A stretch of DNA of 6,266 nucleotides from Paracoccaceae bacterium (GCA_015487255.1 WFQA01000310.1:1-6266), one strand, 5' to 3'; positions 1 to 6,013 are shown, counted from the first letter of the stretch. Translations and numbers: made by a program. Notes: a model not told the origin generated them from the letters alone.

Positions 1-903
1 CTAAACATCGCCAGCAGGCAAAACGGCCCGCCATTTTGCGCCAATGCCAACCGGAAAAACAAAGCGGCGGTGCGAAAGCGCAGCATCCGTGCCAGCACAT
101 AGTGGCTGGACGAATTTATCAGGTGAAACTGGCGCAAAGCCGGACGGTTTTTTTCAACCGTCGCGAGTTAAGGCAGTCAAATTCGTTTTTGGAGGCCAAT
201 ACATTGATCAATCTGATATCATCAACCCGCCGGCAGGCGCAGATCGGGTCAAATGCCGTGGCCCCCATGGCGCTGACTGTTTTGAGCAAAAACGTGTCAT
301 TGGCATAAACCGTCGAAAAAGCGATCGCGATTTCGGCTTGCAACGCCTCACCCATGCCAAGCGCATATACCCCGCCAACACTAAACCCCATCACCACCCG
401 GCGGGCATATTTTTTGGTATGAAATCTTTGTGCGATATTGGTGCTTACCTCGCAATGATGCAGGCCAAAGCCCGATATACCTGCGCGGTAATAATGCTGC
501 GCCCGCCACGAATAACCAGCACATCCTTTGGGCCGGGGGGCAATAGCTGGATGATTACCGCCAGGGGAAGGAAGAATTGCGCCTCGCCCCCGGCAAACAG
601 GATATAGATGGTTTTATCACGCCGATCAGCCCCCGGTTGCCGGTAGAGCCAGTTATCATTGCCCATATCCTTGGGCGATAGTTGCGGCTTGTTGGCCGCC
701 CGGCGTCGCGCCGGGGCGGTCATGTATTTATAGCACGGCGCAAGCTTGCAAAGCGCCTTGCCGCCGATTTCATCCAGCTCGAGATAAAGCGCGGTCAACG
801 CCCCGGGTGGCAAGGAGTTGCTGGCCTTTTGCAGCTGGTATTGCTGCCGTATGGGCCGGTTGGTGGCCCGGATAGCCGCCAGATAAGGCGCTGCCATTTC
901 CAT
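1..903 (-). pseudogene. alpha/beta-hydrolase fold protein, two apparent frameshifts, 3' end beyond window
   Basis: Three consecutive minus-strand frames together read as one alpha/beta-hydrolase of about 300 residues. The first frame (903 to about 509) has a roughly 95-residue N-terminal extension, then a core strand KTIYILFAGG and the segment LLPPGPKDVLVIR. The second (about 512 to 151) reads AQHYYRAGISGFG and then the nucleophile elbow GFSVGG, with its Ser codon at 382-380, followed by AFDPICAC. The third (about 150 to 1) reads RPALRQFHLINSSSHYVLAR, whose His (codon 104-102) is placed like a catalytic His; it has no stop before the edge. Each switch fits one missing base: one near 500-512, the other at the T7 run 148-154. 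The start at 903 directly abuts the carrier-protein stop; ATG 897 is an alternative. Substrate unknown. Being next to a carrier protein suggests an acyl-transfer or release role (inference). It may be a true pseudogene or an intact gene with sequence errors. Confidence 0.62.
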
Positions 904-1164
904 TTATTGCGCCTGTTTCTGCTCTGCCAGCCATTGGCTGAAGCCCAGGAATGTTGCGTTATCCAGCAGGTCGGAAAACTTGACCTCGACATCCAGCGCC
1001 TCCTCGACCCGCATGCAGAACTCCACCAGTTTAAGGCTGGAATCCGACAGGTCACGAAAGCTGTAATCCGGCTGGCTGACCAGATCGGTGATCTGCGCCG
1101 AGAATTGCGGCTTGAACAGCTCCTCCACGATCCGTGCCAATGTTGCTTTTATCGGCTCACTCAT
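904..1164 (-). CDS. stand-alone acyl carrier protein-like protein
   Basis: The product is 86 residues, the normal size for an acyl or peptidyl carrier protein. It has an acidic four-helix pattern and the phosphopantetheine-site region LSDSSLKLVEF. Aligning VEF with the usual VEL of DSLxxVEL puts the modified serine at Ser43, with Ser42 where Asp is usual and Asp41 one place further upstream. Helix II (about 44-56, VEFCMRVEEALDVEV) and a C-terminal helix ending QAQ follow. ATG 1164 is chosen because AGGTGGAG lies just upstream and the upstream P450 frame ends 8 bases into this gene, so the two overlap and are probably translationally coupled; an in-frame start 4 codons earlier is less likely. 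The hydrolase gene starts at the base after the stop. It is unlikely to be the housekeeping AcpP, given the divergent motif and position. It probably carries an intermediate for the adjacent P450-like and hydrolase proteins (inference). Confidence 0.8.
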   Translation of the reverse strand: MSEPIKATLARIVEELFKPQFSAQITDLVSQPDYSFRDLSDSSLKLVEFCMRVEEALDVEVKFSDLLDNATFLGFSQWLAEQKQAQ

Positions 1165-2031
1165 TCTCCACCTCAATGGTTAACTCACCTGGATACTCGA
1201 ATATTTTTCTGGGCGCTTGACTTACCCCGATAAAGCTGACCCGCCGCTGGTTTTTGCGCATATCGGCAACCACCCGCTGCCAGAGCGAAAGCGAAAGCCC
1301 CCTGCCAAGGCAGGCGTGGCGGCCGGTGCCAAAAATATGGCTCGGGTTGGCTCCATCTTCATGCAGACACCGGGTCAGGTCAATCTCAAACAGCCGCACC
1401 TCACTCACCCCACCCCCGAGATCAACCGGGGCTTCGCGGCACTCGCGGGCAATCGACAGCAAGCCCGTATCGGGAAAATGCGCCGCCCAGCCCAGTGTCG
1501 ATACCCGCTGCTGCCGGGCCGTTTTCAGCAACCGCAAAAAGCTGTTGGCCATTGTGGCGGCCAGGGGTTCCGCCCCCATGGTGGCCACGGCCATTCTGAT
1601 GCCACGGCGCTCATCGCTGTCATCGGGAAAGCGGGTTTTTGCCATGGCATGAAGCCGGGTGAGGCTTTGATCAATCTCGCGAAAGGTTTTCAGGCTGTTA
1701 TTGCCCGAAAGCATAGCCGTGGTGCCTTTGATGAAATCCAGACCGGAGGTCGATATTGCGGTTTTTCAATGATCGGCACGATCAGCGCCGAAATCAGCTC
1801 CAGCCTGCCGGGTTGGCGAAAACGGCGCCTGATCAGTGCCATGGCTTCATCCTCGAAAACCTGTATTTCATCTGCCCTTTCCCGCAAGGCACCTGCAGCG
1901 GTCCGGTTGCGCCAGGCATTAGAAGGCGCGATGCAGTAATACTTTTTGTTTTCAATAGGCACAGGGCAAATACCGTCAAAATAAAGTGCTGGCCGCCCGC
2001 CGATCCCAGCCGGTGGCGCAGGCATATCCAT
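1157..2031 (-). pseudogene. compact cytochrome P450-like protein, one apparent frameshift
   Basis: Two overlapping minus-strand frames form one P450-like protein of about 291 residues. The C-terminal frame contains FGTGRHACLG, an exact fit to the P450 haem-ligand signature FGxGxHxCxG; the Cys codon is at 1312-1310. Upstream, ATMGAEPLA looks like the I-helix oxygen-activation motif but has Pro where Thr is usual. The K-helix ExxR position appears to read RECR. The N-terminal frame starts at ATG 2031, 6 bases after the nucleoside hydrolase stop, and reads RPALYFDGICPVP and APSNAW before it loses register. Adding one base to the A5 run (minus strand; T5 at 1762-1766) joins PIIEK to TAISTSGLDFIKG and restores one frame. 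Ordinary bacterial P450s have about 400 residues, so roughly 100 are missing even after correction, from the N-terminus and between the I-helix and the haem loop. It may be a divergent small family, a degraded gene, or a gene with a sequence error. Confidence 0.68.
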
Positions 2032-2037
2032 GGGCGA

Positions 2038-2991
2038 TTATCGCGCAGTGCCATCCCGGTATTGCCCCAACCGCGCAAACAACAGCTCGTAAAACGCCGT
2101 ATCGTCGACCTCACGCATGAAAGTGGCATTGGCCTGTCGCCCGCTTACCCGCCACCAGTCCACCACCGTCATGCCCCGGGTCAACTCGGATGAGGTCTCG
2201 ATCTCGATATTTACCTCACGACCAGCGTAAATTTCCGGTTTCAGCAAATAAGCGATGACATTCGGATCATGCAGCGGCGCACCTAGGGAGCCGTATTTCT
2301 CCATATCAAAACGCTCAAAGAACCCGAGCATTTCAGCGGTGAAACGGCCAACCTTGTTGCCGATACCAGCAAAGCGTGCCACCCGCTCGCGCGTGGTCAG
2401 GGTTTTGTGGGTCAGGTCCAGCGGCATCACCACCAGCGGGATGCCCGAGTCAAACACCAGCCTGGCCGCATCGGGGTCGACATAGATGTTGAACTCCGCC
2501 GCCGGGGTGATATTGCCACCCTCAAAACAGCCGCCACCCATCAGCACGATCTCGGCAATATGCGCCGCGATATCGGGGGCTTTTTTAAGCGCCAGCGCGA
2601 TGTTGGTCAGCGGCCCCAGTACGGCAAGCGTCACCGCCCCGGCGCGGTTCTCCCGCAGGGTGTTGATGATGAAATCAACCGCGTGCTCCCGGCGCAGCGG
2701 CATGACCGGCTGCCACAGCTCCGGGCCGTTCAGCCCGGTTTTGCCATGCACATGCTCGGCGGTGACCAATGCGCGCTCCATCGGGCGCGCCGCCCCGGCA
2801 AAGACCGGCATATCCGGCCTGCCGGCCAGCTCGCAGATGATCCGCGCATTGCGCTGGGTCAGCGCCAGCGGCACATTGCCCGCAACACAGGTAATGCCCA
2901 GCACCTCCAGCTCCGGCGCGGCCAGCGCCAGCAGAATGGCCACCGCGTCATCCTGCCCCGGATCGGTATCGATGATTATTTTTCGCGCCAA
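2038..2991 (-). CDS. inosine-uridine preferring nucleoside hydrolase family protein
   Basis: This 317-residue protein, of normal family length, should hydrolyse the N-glycosidic bond of ribonucleosides to give base and ribose, in the cytoplasm as no signal peptide is visible. The N-terminal calcium-binding signature DTDPGQDD is at residues 8-15. Asn40 in CVAGNV, GPLTN at 126-130, the Met-Gly loop VLMGGG at 149-154, AEFNIYVDPDAA at 165-176 and the C-terminal HDPNVIAYLL starting at His241-Asp242 all match the family. Substrate preference cannot be read from this. The start is TTG 2991, because the reading frame is closed by the aminotransferase stop 18 bases upstream, no ATG lies between, and a GGGGG run sits about 6 bases before the TTG. 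It lies between the aminotransferase and the P450-like gene with very short gaps, so it is probably co-transcribed with both. Function is well supported; its connection with its neighbours is not. Confidence 0.93.
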   Translation of the reverse strand: MARKIIIDTDPGQDDAVAILLALAAPELEVLGITCVAGNVPLALTQRNARIICELAGRPDMPVFAGAARPMERALVTAEHVHGKTGLNGPELWQPVMPLRREHAVDFIINTLRENRAGAVTLAVLGPLTNIALALKKAPDIAAHIAEIVLMGGGCFEGGNITPAAEFNIYVDPDAARLVFDSGIPLVVMPLDLTHKTLTTRERVARFAGIGNKVGRFTAEMLGFFERFDMEKYGSLGAPLHDPNVIAYLLKPEIYAGREVNIEIETSSELTRGMTVVDWWRVSGRQANATFMREVDDTAFYELLFARLGQYRDGTAR

Positions 2992-3009
2992 ACCAGCCCC
3001 CAGTGCCGG

Positions 3010-3879
3010 TTATTCACGCACCAGCTTTTCGTATTCTTCCGAGATCTCCCGCGCCAAAGCGCCAACCTCGAACCTGTAATCGCCGATTTGCCCGACCGGG
3101 GTAACCTCGGCCGCTGTGCCGGTCAGCCAGCATTGCTCAAAGCCCACCAGTTCGTCGGCCATGATATGGCGCTCGATCACCTCGATACCGCGCGCTTTCA
3201 ACATGCTGATCACCGTTTGCCGGGTGATACCGTTGAGAAACGCATCCGGCAGCGGCGTGTGCACCTTGCCATCCTTAACAAAGAAAATATTCGCCCCTGT
3301 CGCCTCGGCAACATAGCCGCGATAATCATACATCATCGCATCCGAGCAGCCCTTGACCTCGGCCGCGTGTTTGGACATGGTGCAGATCATGTAAAGCCCC
3401 GAAGCCTTGGCAAAGCACGGAATCGTGGCCGGATCAGGCCGCCGCCATTTGGAGATATCTAGCTTGGCGCCCTTGAATTTGGCATCGCCATAATAATTGC
3501 CCCATTCCCACACCGCCACCGCCATGCGCACCGGGTTATTGGCCGCCGCCACCCCCATATCGGTGCCCGCGCCGCGCCATGCCAGCACCCGCACATAGGC
3601 GTTTTCCAGCCCGTTGGCCTTCAGCGCTTCATATTTGGCCGCCTCGATCTGCTCAACCGTATAAGGGATCGGCATATCGATATACTCACCCGATTTCAGC
3701 AGCCGCTCGGAATGCTGCACAGATTTGAAAATCTTGCCATTATAGCAGCGCTCGCCCTCAAAAACCGAAGAGGCGTAATGCATGGCATGGGTGAGCACAT
3801 GCACATTGGCCTGCCGCCACGGCACCATTTCACCATCAAGCCAGATAACCCCGTCGCGATCATCATATCCGTTTGTCAT
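3010..3879 (-). CDS. ilvE: branched-chain amino acid aminotransferase (class IV PLP enzyme)
   Basis: This 289-residue fold-type IV aminotransferase interconverts leucine, isoleucine and valine with their 2-oxo acids using glutamate/2-oxoglutarate, the last step of their synthesis. Visible marks are the N-terminal HAMHYASSVFEG at 31-42, the PLP lysine Lys158 in FAKASG, the VAEATGANIFFVKDG block, LNGITRQTV, and the C-terminal LTGTAAEVTPVG. A D-amino acid aminotransferase or aminodeoxychorismate lyase is the alternative in this fold, but length and the TGTAAEVTPV block favour IlvE. ATG 3879 is chosen over ATG 3900 because GAGGAAG lies 5-6 bases before it. It is first in a run of five minus-strand genes and is divergent from the MarR-type regulator, which is the most obvious candidate to control it. 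Confidence 0.93.
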   Translation of the reverse strand: MTNGYDDRDGVIWLDGEMVPWRQANVHVLTHAMHYASSVFEGERCYNGKIFKSVQHSERLLKSGEYIDMPIPYTVEQIEAAKYEALKANGLENAYVRVLAWRGAGTDMGVAAANNPVRMAVAVWEWGNYYGDAKFKGAKLDISKWRRPDPATIPCFAKASGLYMICTMSKHAAEVKGCSDAMMYDYRGYVAEATGANIFFVKDGKVHTPLPDAFLNGITRQTVISMLKARGIEVIERHIMADELVGFEQCWLTGTAAEVTPVGQIGDYRFEVGALAREISEEYEKLVRE

Positions 3880-3935
3880 ATTTCTTCCTCGTATTTCCAT
3901 TTATTGCGAAAAGTGCGCGCATATCGAAAGTTTAT

Positions 3936-3971
3936 TACGTATTTCCTAGCATTCCGCGCTTGGAATGTCAA
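3936..3971 (-). promoter_or_regulatory. predicted promoter of the ilvE-led operon
   Basis: On the minus strand a consensus -35 TTGACA (3971-3966) is followed after 17 bases by TAGGAA (3948-3943), a weak -10. This would start transcription near 3936, about 57 bases before the aminotransferase ATG. The inverted repeat CATTCC-N6-GGAATG lies almost wholly in the spacer. The prediction is from sequence pattern only. Confidence 0.4.
3950..3967. promoter_or_regulatory. inverted repeat CATTCC-N6-GGAATG, possible operator
   Basis: Two perfect 6-base half-sites (3950-3955 and 3962-3967) are separated by 6 bases. The repeat fills the spacer of the predicted minus-strand promoter and touches the predicted plus-strand -35. 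Dimeric winged-helix regulators such as MarR proteins often bind this sort of site, and a MarR gene starts 49 bases away. Which protein binds is inference. Confidence 0.4.
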
Positions 3972-3988
3972 CATAGCTGACATAAACT
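3960..3988 (+). promoter_or_regulatory. predicted petP promoter
   Basis: TTGGAA (3960-3965) and TAAACT (3983-3988) are separated by 17 bases, each matching 4 of 6 consensus positions. A start near 3995 would leave a leader of about 20 bases before petP ATG 4016. It overlaps the predicted minus-strand ilvE promoter, so the two may compete or be controlled together. Confidence 0.38.
3965..3983. promoter_or_regulatory. inverted repeat ATGTCA-N7-TGACAT, possible operator
   Basis: Perfect 6-base arms at 3965-3970 and 3978-3983 flank 7 bases. The 19-base site lies between the predicted -35 and -10 of petP and covers the -35 of the opposite ilvE promoter. This is a natural place for autorepression by the MarR-type protein encoded downstream (inference). 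Confidence 0.45.
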
Positions 3989-4015
3989 GTGATCAAAATA
4001 AATGTAAGGGCGGCC

Positions 4016-4522
4016 ATGCAAAATCCGAATCGCAGCGACCAACTCCTGTTTCTGACCGACGAGCAGTTGCGGCAGGGTATCGAGATGATGTTCTTTGCCT
4101 ATCGCGGCTTTACCGCTTACCCGGACCGGATACTGGCCACCCATGGCTATGGCCGCGCCCATCACCGCGCCATTCACTTTATTGGCCGCAAGCCCGGGCT
4201 GACCGTCTCTGAGTTGCTCGACATTCTGGGAGTGACCAAGCAATCGCTCAACCGGGTGCTGCGCGAATTGGTCGATAACGGGCTGGTGGAAAGCCGGATA
4301 GGCAAGAAAGACCGCCGCCAGCGCAATCTTTACTTGACGGCGGAAGGCAAAGGGCTGGAAAAAGAGCTTTCCAACGCCCAGCGGCAAAAAATGCGCCGGG
4401 CCTATTCCGCCGCCGGGCCAGAGGCGGTGCAGGGGTTTCGCACCGTGCTCAACGCGATGTTCGAGCCGGAGGCTGCCACCCAGATACAGGCCCTGCTGAA
4501 TGGGGGCGATGATGGCGCCTGA
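4016..4522 (+). CDS. petP: MarR-family transcriptional regulator, PetP-like
   Basis: The product is a 168-residue MarR-type winged-helix protein of normal length, expected to act as a DNA-binding dimer. The helix-turn-helix spans about 62-85 (LTVSELLDILGVTKQSLNRVLREL, recognition helix starting near Thr74) and a basic wing follows at 96-108 (GKKDRRQRNLYLT). The flanking N- and C-terminal helices would form the dimer interface. ATG 4016 is chosen because AAGGG lies about 6 bases upstream; a GTG at 3989 in the same frame lacks such a site. The gene ends inside the start of the response-regulator gene, so the two are probably translated together. This MarR/OmpR pair resembles PetP and PetR of Rhodobacter, described near the cytochrome bc1 genes, which are not seen in this window. 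The name rests on that pairing and the ilvE neighbour. Confidence 0.85.
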   Translation: MQNPNRSDQLLFLTDEQLRQGIEMMFFAYRGFTAYPDRILATHGYGRAHHRAIHFIGRKPGLTVSELLDILGVTKQSLNRVLRELVDNGLVESRIGKKDRRQRNLYLTAEGKGLEKELSNAQRQKMRRAYSAAGPEAVQGFRTVLNAMFEPEAATQIQALLNGGDDGA

Positions 4523-5219
4523 CCCGCACGGCGCGCATCTGCTGATTGTGGATGATGATAGCCGCATTCGCACATTACTGGCAAAATACCTCGGCAAAAA
4601 CGGCTATCTGGCCACCACCGCCCGCGATGCCGCCCATGCCCGCCGCCTGCTGGCCGGGCTGGAATTTGACATGCTGATCGTGGATGTGATGATGCCCGGC
4701 GAAAGCGGCTTTGATTTCACCCGCGATCTGCGCCGCAGCCTGAGCACCCCGATCATGCTGCTCACCGCGCGCGGCGAGGCATCAGACCGGATTACAGGGT
4801 TGGAGGCGGGTGCGGATGATTACCTGCCCAAGCCCTTCGAGCCGCAGGAATTGCTGCTCCGGGTCAATGCGATTTTGCGCCGCGCCCCGGCTGAAAGCCA
4901 AAAACCGACACCGCCACAAAACCTGCATCTGGGAGCTTTCCGCTATGATATAGCGCGCGGCGAGCTTTGGCATGACACGCAGATCATCCGCCTGACCAGC
5001 ACCGAAAACGCCCTGATGAAGATTTTTGCGCGCAACCCGGGCGAGACCATGTCACGCAGCAAGCTCGTTGCGGCGCTGGGGCAAGGGGACTCGACTGCGC
5101 AGGAGCGGGCCATCGATGTGCAAATCACCCGCCTGCGCCGCAAGATAGAGGCCGACCCGAAATCCCCCCGTTACCTGCAAACCGTTCGCGGGGTAGGGTA
5201 TATGATCGTGCCGGAATAG
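4512..5219 (+). CDS. petR: OmpR/PhoB-type response regulator, PetR-like
   Basis: The 235-residue protein has an N-terminal receiver domain and a C-terminal OmpR-type winged-helix DNA-binding domain. Receiver marks (numbered from ATG 4512) are the acidic pocket DDD at 14-16, phospho-acceptor Asp58 in LIVDVMMPG, Thr85 in LLTARG and Lys107 in LPKPFEP. The output domain, from about 137 on, shows LHLGAFRYDIARGEL, the LTSTENALMKIFARNPGE block, RAIDVQITRLRRKIE and the closing TVRGVGYMIVPE. Starts at 4500, 4509 and 4512 are possible; 4512 is preferred because GGGGG at 4502-4506 is suitably spaced. It overlaps the end of the MarR-type gene. No histidine kinase gene is adjacent, so its phosphodonor is not evident here. 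The PetR name follows from the partner gene and neighbourhood; response regulator class is certain. Confidence 0.9.
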   Translation: MAPDPHGAHLLIVDDDSRIRTLLAKYLGKNGYLATTARDAAHARRLLAGLEFDMLIVDVMMPGESGFDFTRDLRRSLSTPIMLLTARGEASDRITGLEAGADDYLPKPFEPQELLLRVNAILRRAPAESQKPTPPQNLHLGAFRYDIARGELWHDTQIIRLTSTENALMKIFARNPGETMSRSKLVAALGQGDSTAQERAIDVQITRLRRKIEADPKSPRYLQTVRGVGYMIVPE

Positions 5220-5233
5220 GGCAAGCTGGCCCT
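5218..5233 (+). terminator. weak hairpin at the petR stop codon
   Basis: AGGGC (5218-5222) pairs with GCCCT (5229-5233) around a 6-base loop, followed by TTC. It overlaps the stop codon and the stem is only 5 pairs, so it is at best a weak terminator. Confidence 0.2.
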
Positions 5234-5335
5234 TTCGCCGCTATGGGAACCGCTACACTCCGCTCAAAAACCCGTAATTTTCTGATTTTCACTCTTTGAA
5301 GCTGCATGCCAAGACCGAGCCATATCCCTCAACCG

Positions 5336-5373
5336 TTATCATAACTACTAACCTAGGTTAATAGTTATGATAA
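5336..5373. repeat. 38-base near-perfect palindrome
   Basis: Outer arms TTATCATAACTA (5336-5347) and TAGTTATGATAA (5362-5373) are exact reverse complements. The centre TAACCTAGGTTA (5349-5360) is itself a perfect palindrome. Only the pair 5348/5361 (C and A) fails, so 18 of 19 pairs match about a centre between 5354 and 5355. No T-run follows, so it is not a classic intrinsic terminator. It could be an operator for a dimeric or tetrameric regulator, or an RNA hairpin ending the petR message. Confidence 0.9.
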
Positions 5374-5501
5374 GTGAGTATTAAATTGTTATTTATCAGG
5401 AAGTTATGGTTAAAATATAACATGGACATTTCAATAATATATCGTTCTATTCTGAAGGCTATCGCCGGCTTGTAATGTGCCAATTTGCCCCTACACCCCT
5501 C

Positions 5502-5529
5502 TTGCAAAGCGCCTGCAAACCCTTATCTT
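5502..5529 (+). promoter_or_regulatory. predicted promoter of the DUF302 gene with overlapping inverted repeat
   Basis: TTGCAA (5502-5507) and TATCTT (5524-5529) are 16 bases apart, placing a start near 5536 and leaving about 24 bases before ATG 5560. A short inverted repeat TTGCA-N7-TGCAA (5502-5518) overlaps the -35. It could be a regulator site but is short enough to occur by chance. Confidence 0.35.
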
Positions 5530-5559
5530 GAGCCGGTATCTCAAAAACAGGAGCAGACC

Positions 5560-5964
5560 ATGTCTGACACATTCAGCATCGACGTCACCGTAAGCGGCGG
5601 GCTTGACGATGTTATCGAAAAAACCACCAAAGCCCTCGCCGCTGAGGGTTTTGGTATCCTCACCACGATTGACGTGAAAGCCACGCTTAAAAAGAAAATC
5701 GACGTGGATTTCCGGCCCTATACCATCCTTGGCGCCTGCAATCCGGGCCTCGCCCATCAAGCGCTGTCTGCCCGTGCCGATGTGGGCCTCATGCTGCCCT
5801 GCAATGTCACCGTTGAGGAAAATGGCGATGGCAGCTGCACCGTGCGCTTCATTGATCCGATAAAAATGATGACCTTCGCCAGTCTGGGGGACGACCCAGC
5901 CCTGGCCGAAATAGGCGCACAGGCTGGCAAAAAAATCGCCAACGCGGCCAAAGCCCTGGCCTAA
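5560..5964 (+). CDS. DUF302 domain-containing protein
   Basis: The 134-residue protein is a single DUF302 domain with no signal peptide, so it is probably cytoplasmic. Family landmarks are present in order: GFGILTTIDVKATLKKK at 30-46, PYTILGACNP at 53-62, HQALSARADVGLMLPCNV at 66-83, and a C-terminal IDP block at 98-100 followed by a helical tail. Cys60 and Cys81 fall in the two most conserved motifs. The family has no established biochemical function that I know of. ATG 5560 is chosen because AGGAG (5549-5553) lies 6 bases upstream; a frame extension back to 5485 has no comparable site. A PfkB-type kinase gene follows after 49 bases that include a strong hairpin, so the two may share a transcript with reduced read-through. 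Confidence 0.88.
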   Translation: MSDTFSIDVTVSGGLDDVIEKTTKALAAEGFGILTTIDVKATLKKKIDVDFRPYTILGACNPGLAHQALSARADVGLMLPCNVTVEENGDGSCTVRFIDPIKMMTFASLGDDPALAEIGAQAGKKIANAAKALA

Positions 5965-5972
5965 CCCCCGTA

Positions 5973-5999
5973 GAAGGTGCGTGGTCCCCACGCACCTTC
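5973..5999 (+). terminator. strong intercistronic hairpin, possible partial terminator
   Basis: GAAGGTGCGTGG (5973-5984) pairs perfectly over 12 bases with CCACGCACCTTC (5988-5999) around a 3-base loop. No T-run follows; instead AGGAG, the ribosome binding site of the next gene, begins 3 bases after the stem. It may weaken transcription into the kinase gene, stabilise the upstream message or limit ribosome access, rather than act as a full intrinsic terminator. Confidence 0.5.
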
Positions 6000-6013
6000 C
6001 CAGGAGCTTACAT

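Larger units (their letters stand above)
5220..5559. other. AT-rich intergenic region between petR and the DUF302 gene
   Basis: About 340 bases carry no convincing gene. The central part (about 5330-5450) is markedly more AT-rich than the rest of the window. It holds a 38-base palindrome and several GTTAT/ATAAC units. The last 60 bases return to higher GC and contain a likely promoter and ribosome binding site for the DUF302 gene. Confidence 0.7.

Noticed and set aside
44..607. Plus-strand open frame of 187 codons
   Set aside because: It lies opposite the hydrolase frames, which carry recognisable motifs; its own translation has no domain pattern.
682..1939. Long plus-strand open frames over the carrier-protein and P450 region
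   Set aside because: They are antisense to frames with the haem-ligand and carrier motifs and are rich in Arg, Pro and Gly as expected of GC-rich shadow frames.
2407..3462. 351-codon plus-strand open frame
   Set aside because: It spans the junction of two well-supported minus-strand enzymes and shows only shadow-like composition rich in His, Gln and Arg.
3880..3936. Leader peptide or attenuator before ilvE
   Set aside because: A short frame starting MRALFAINGN can be read, but it has only scattered Leu and Ile codons, overlaps the real start, and no competing hairpins or T-run were found.
5386..5421. Promoter built from TTGTTA and TATAAC
   Set aside because: The spacing is 24 bases, far from the 16-18 needed, and the surrounding AT-richness makes such matches likely by chance.
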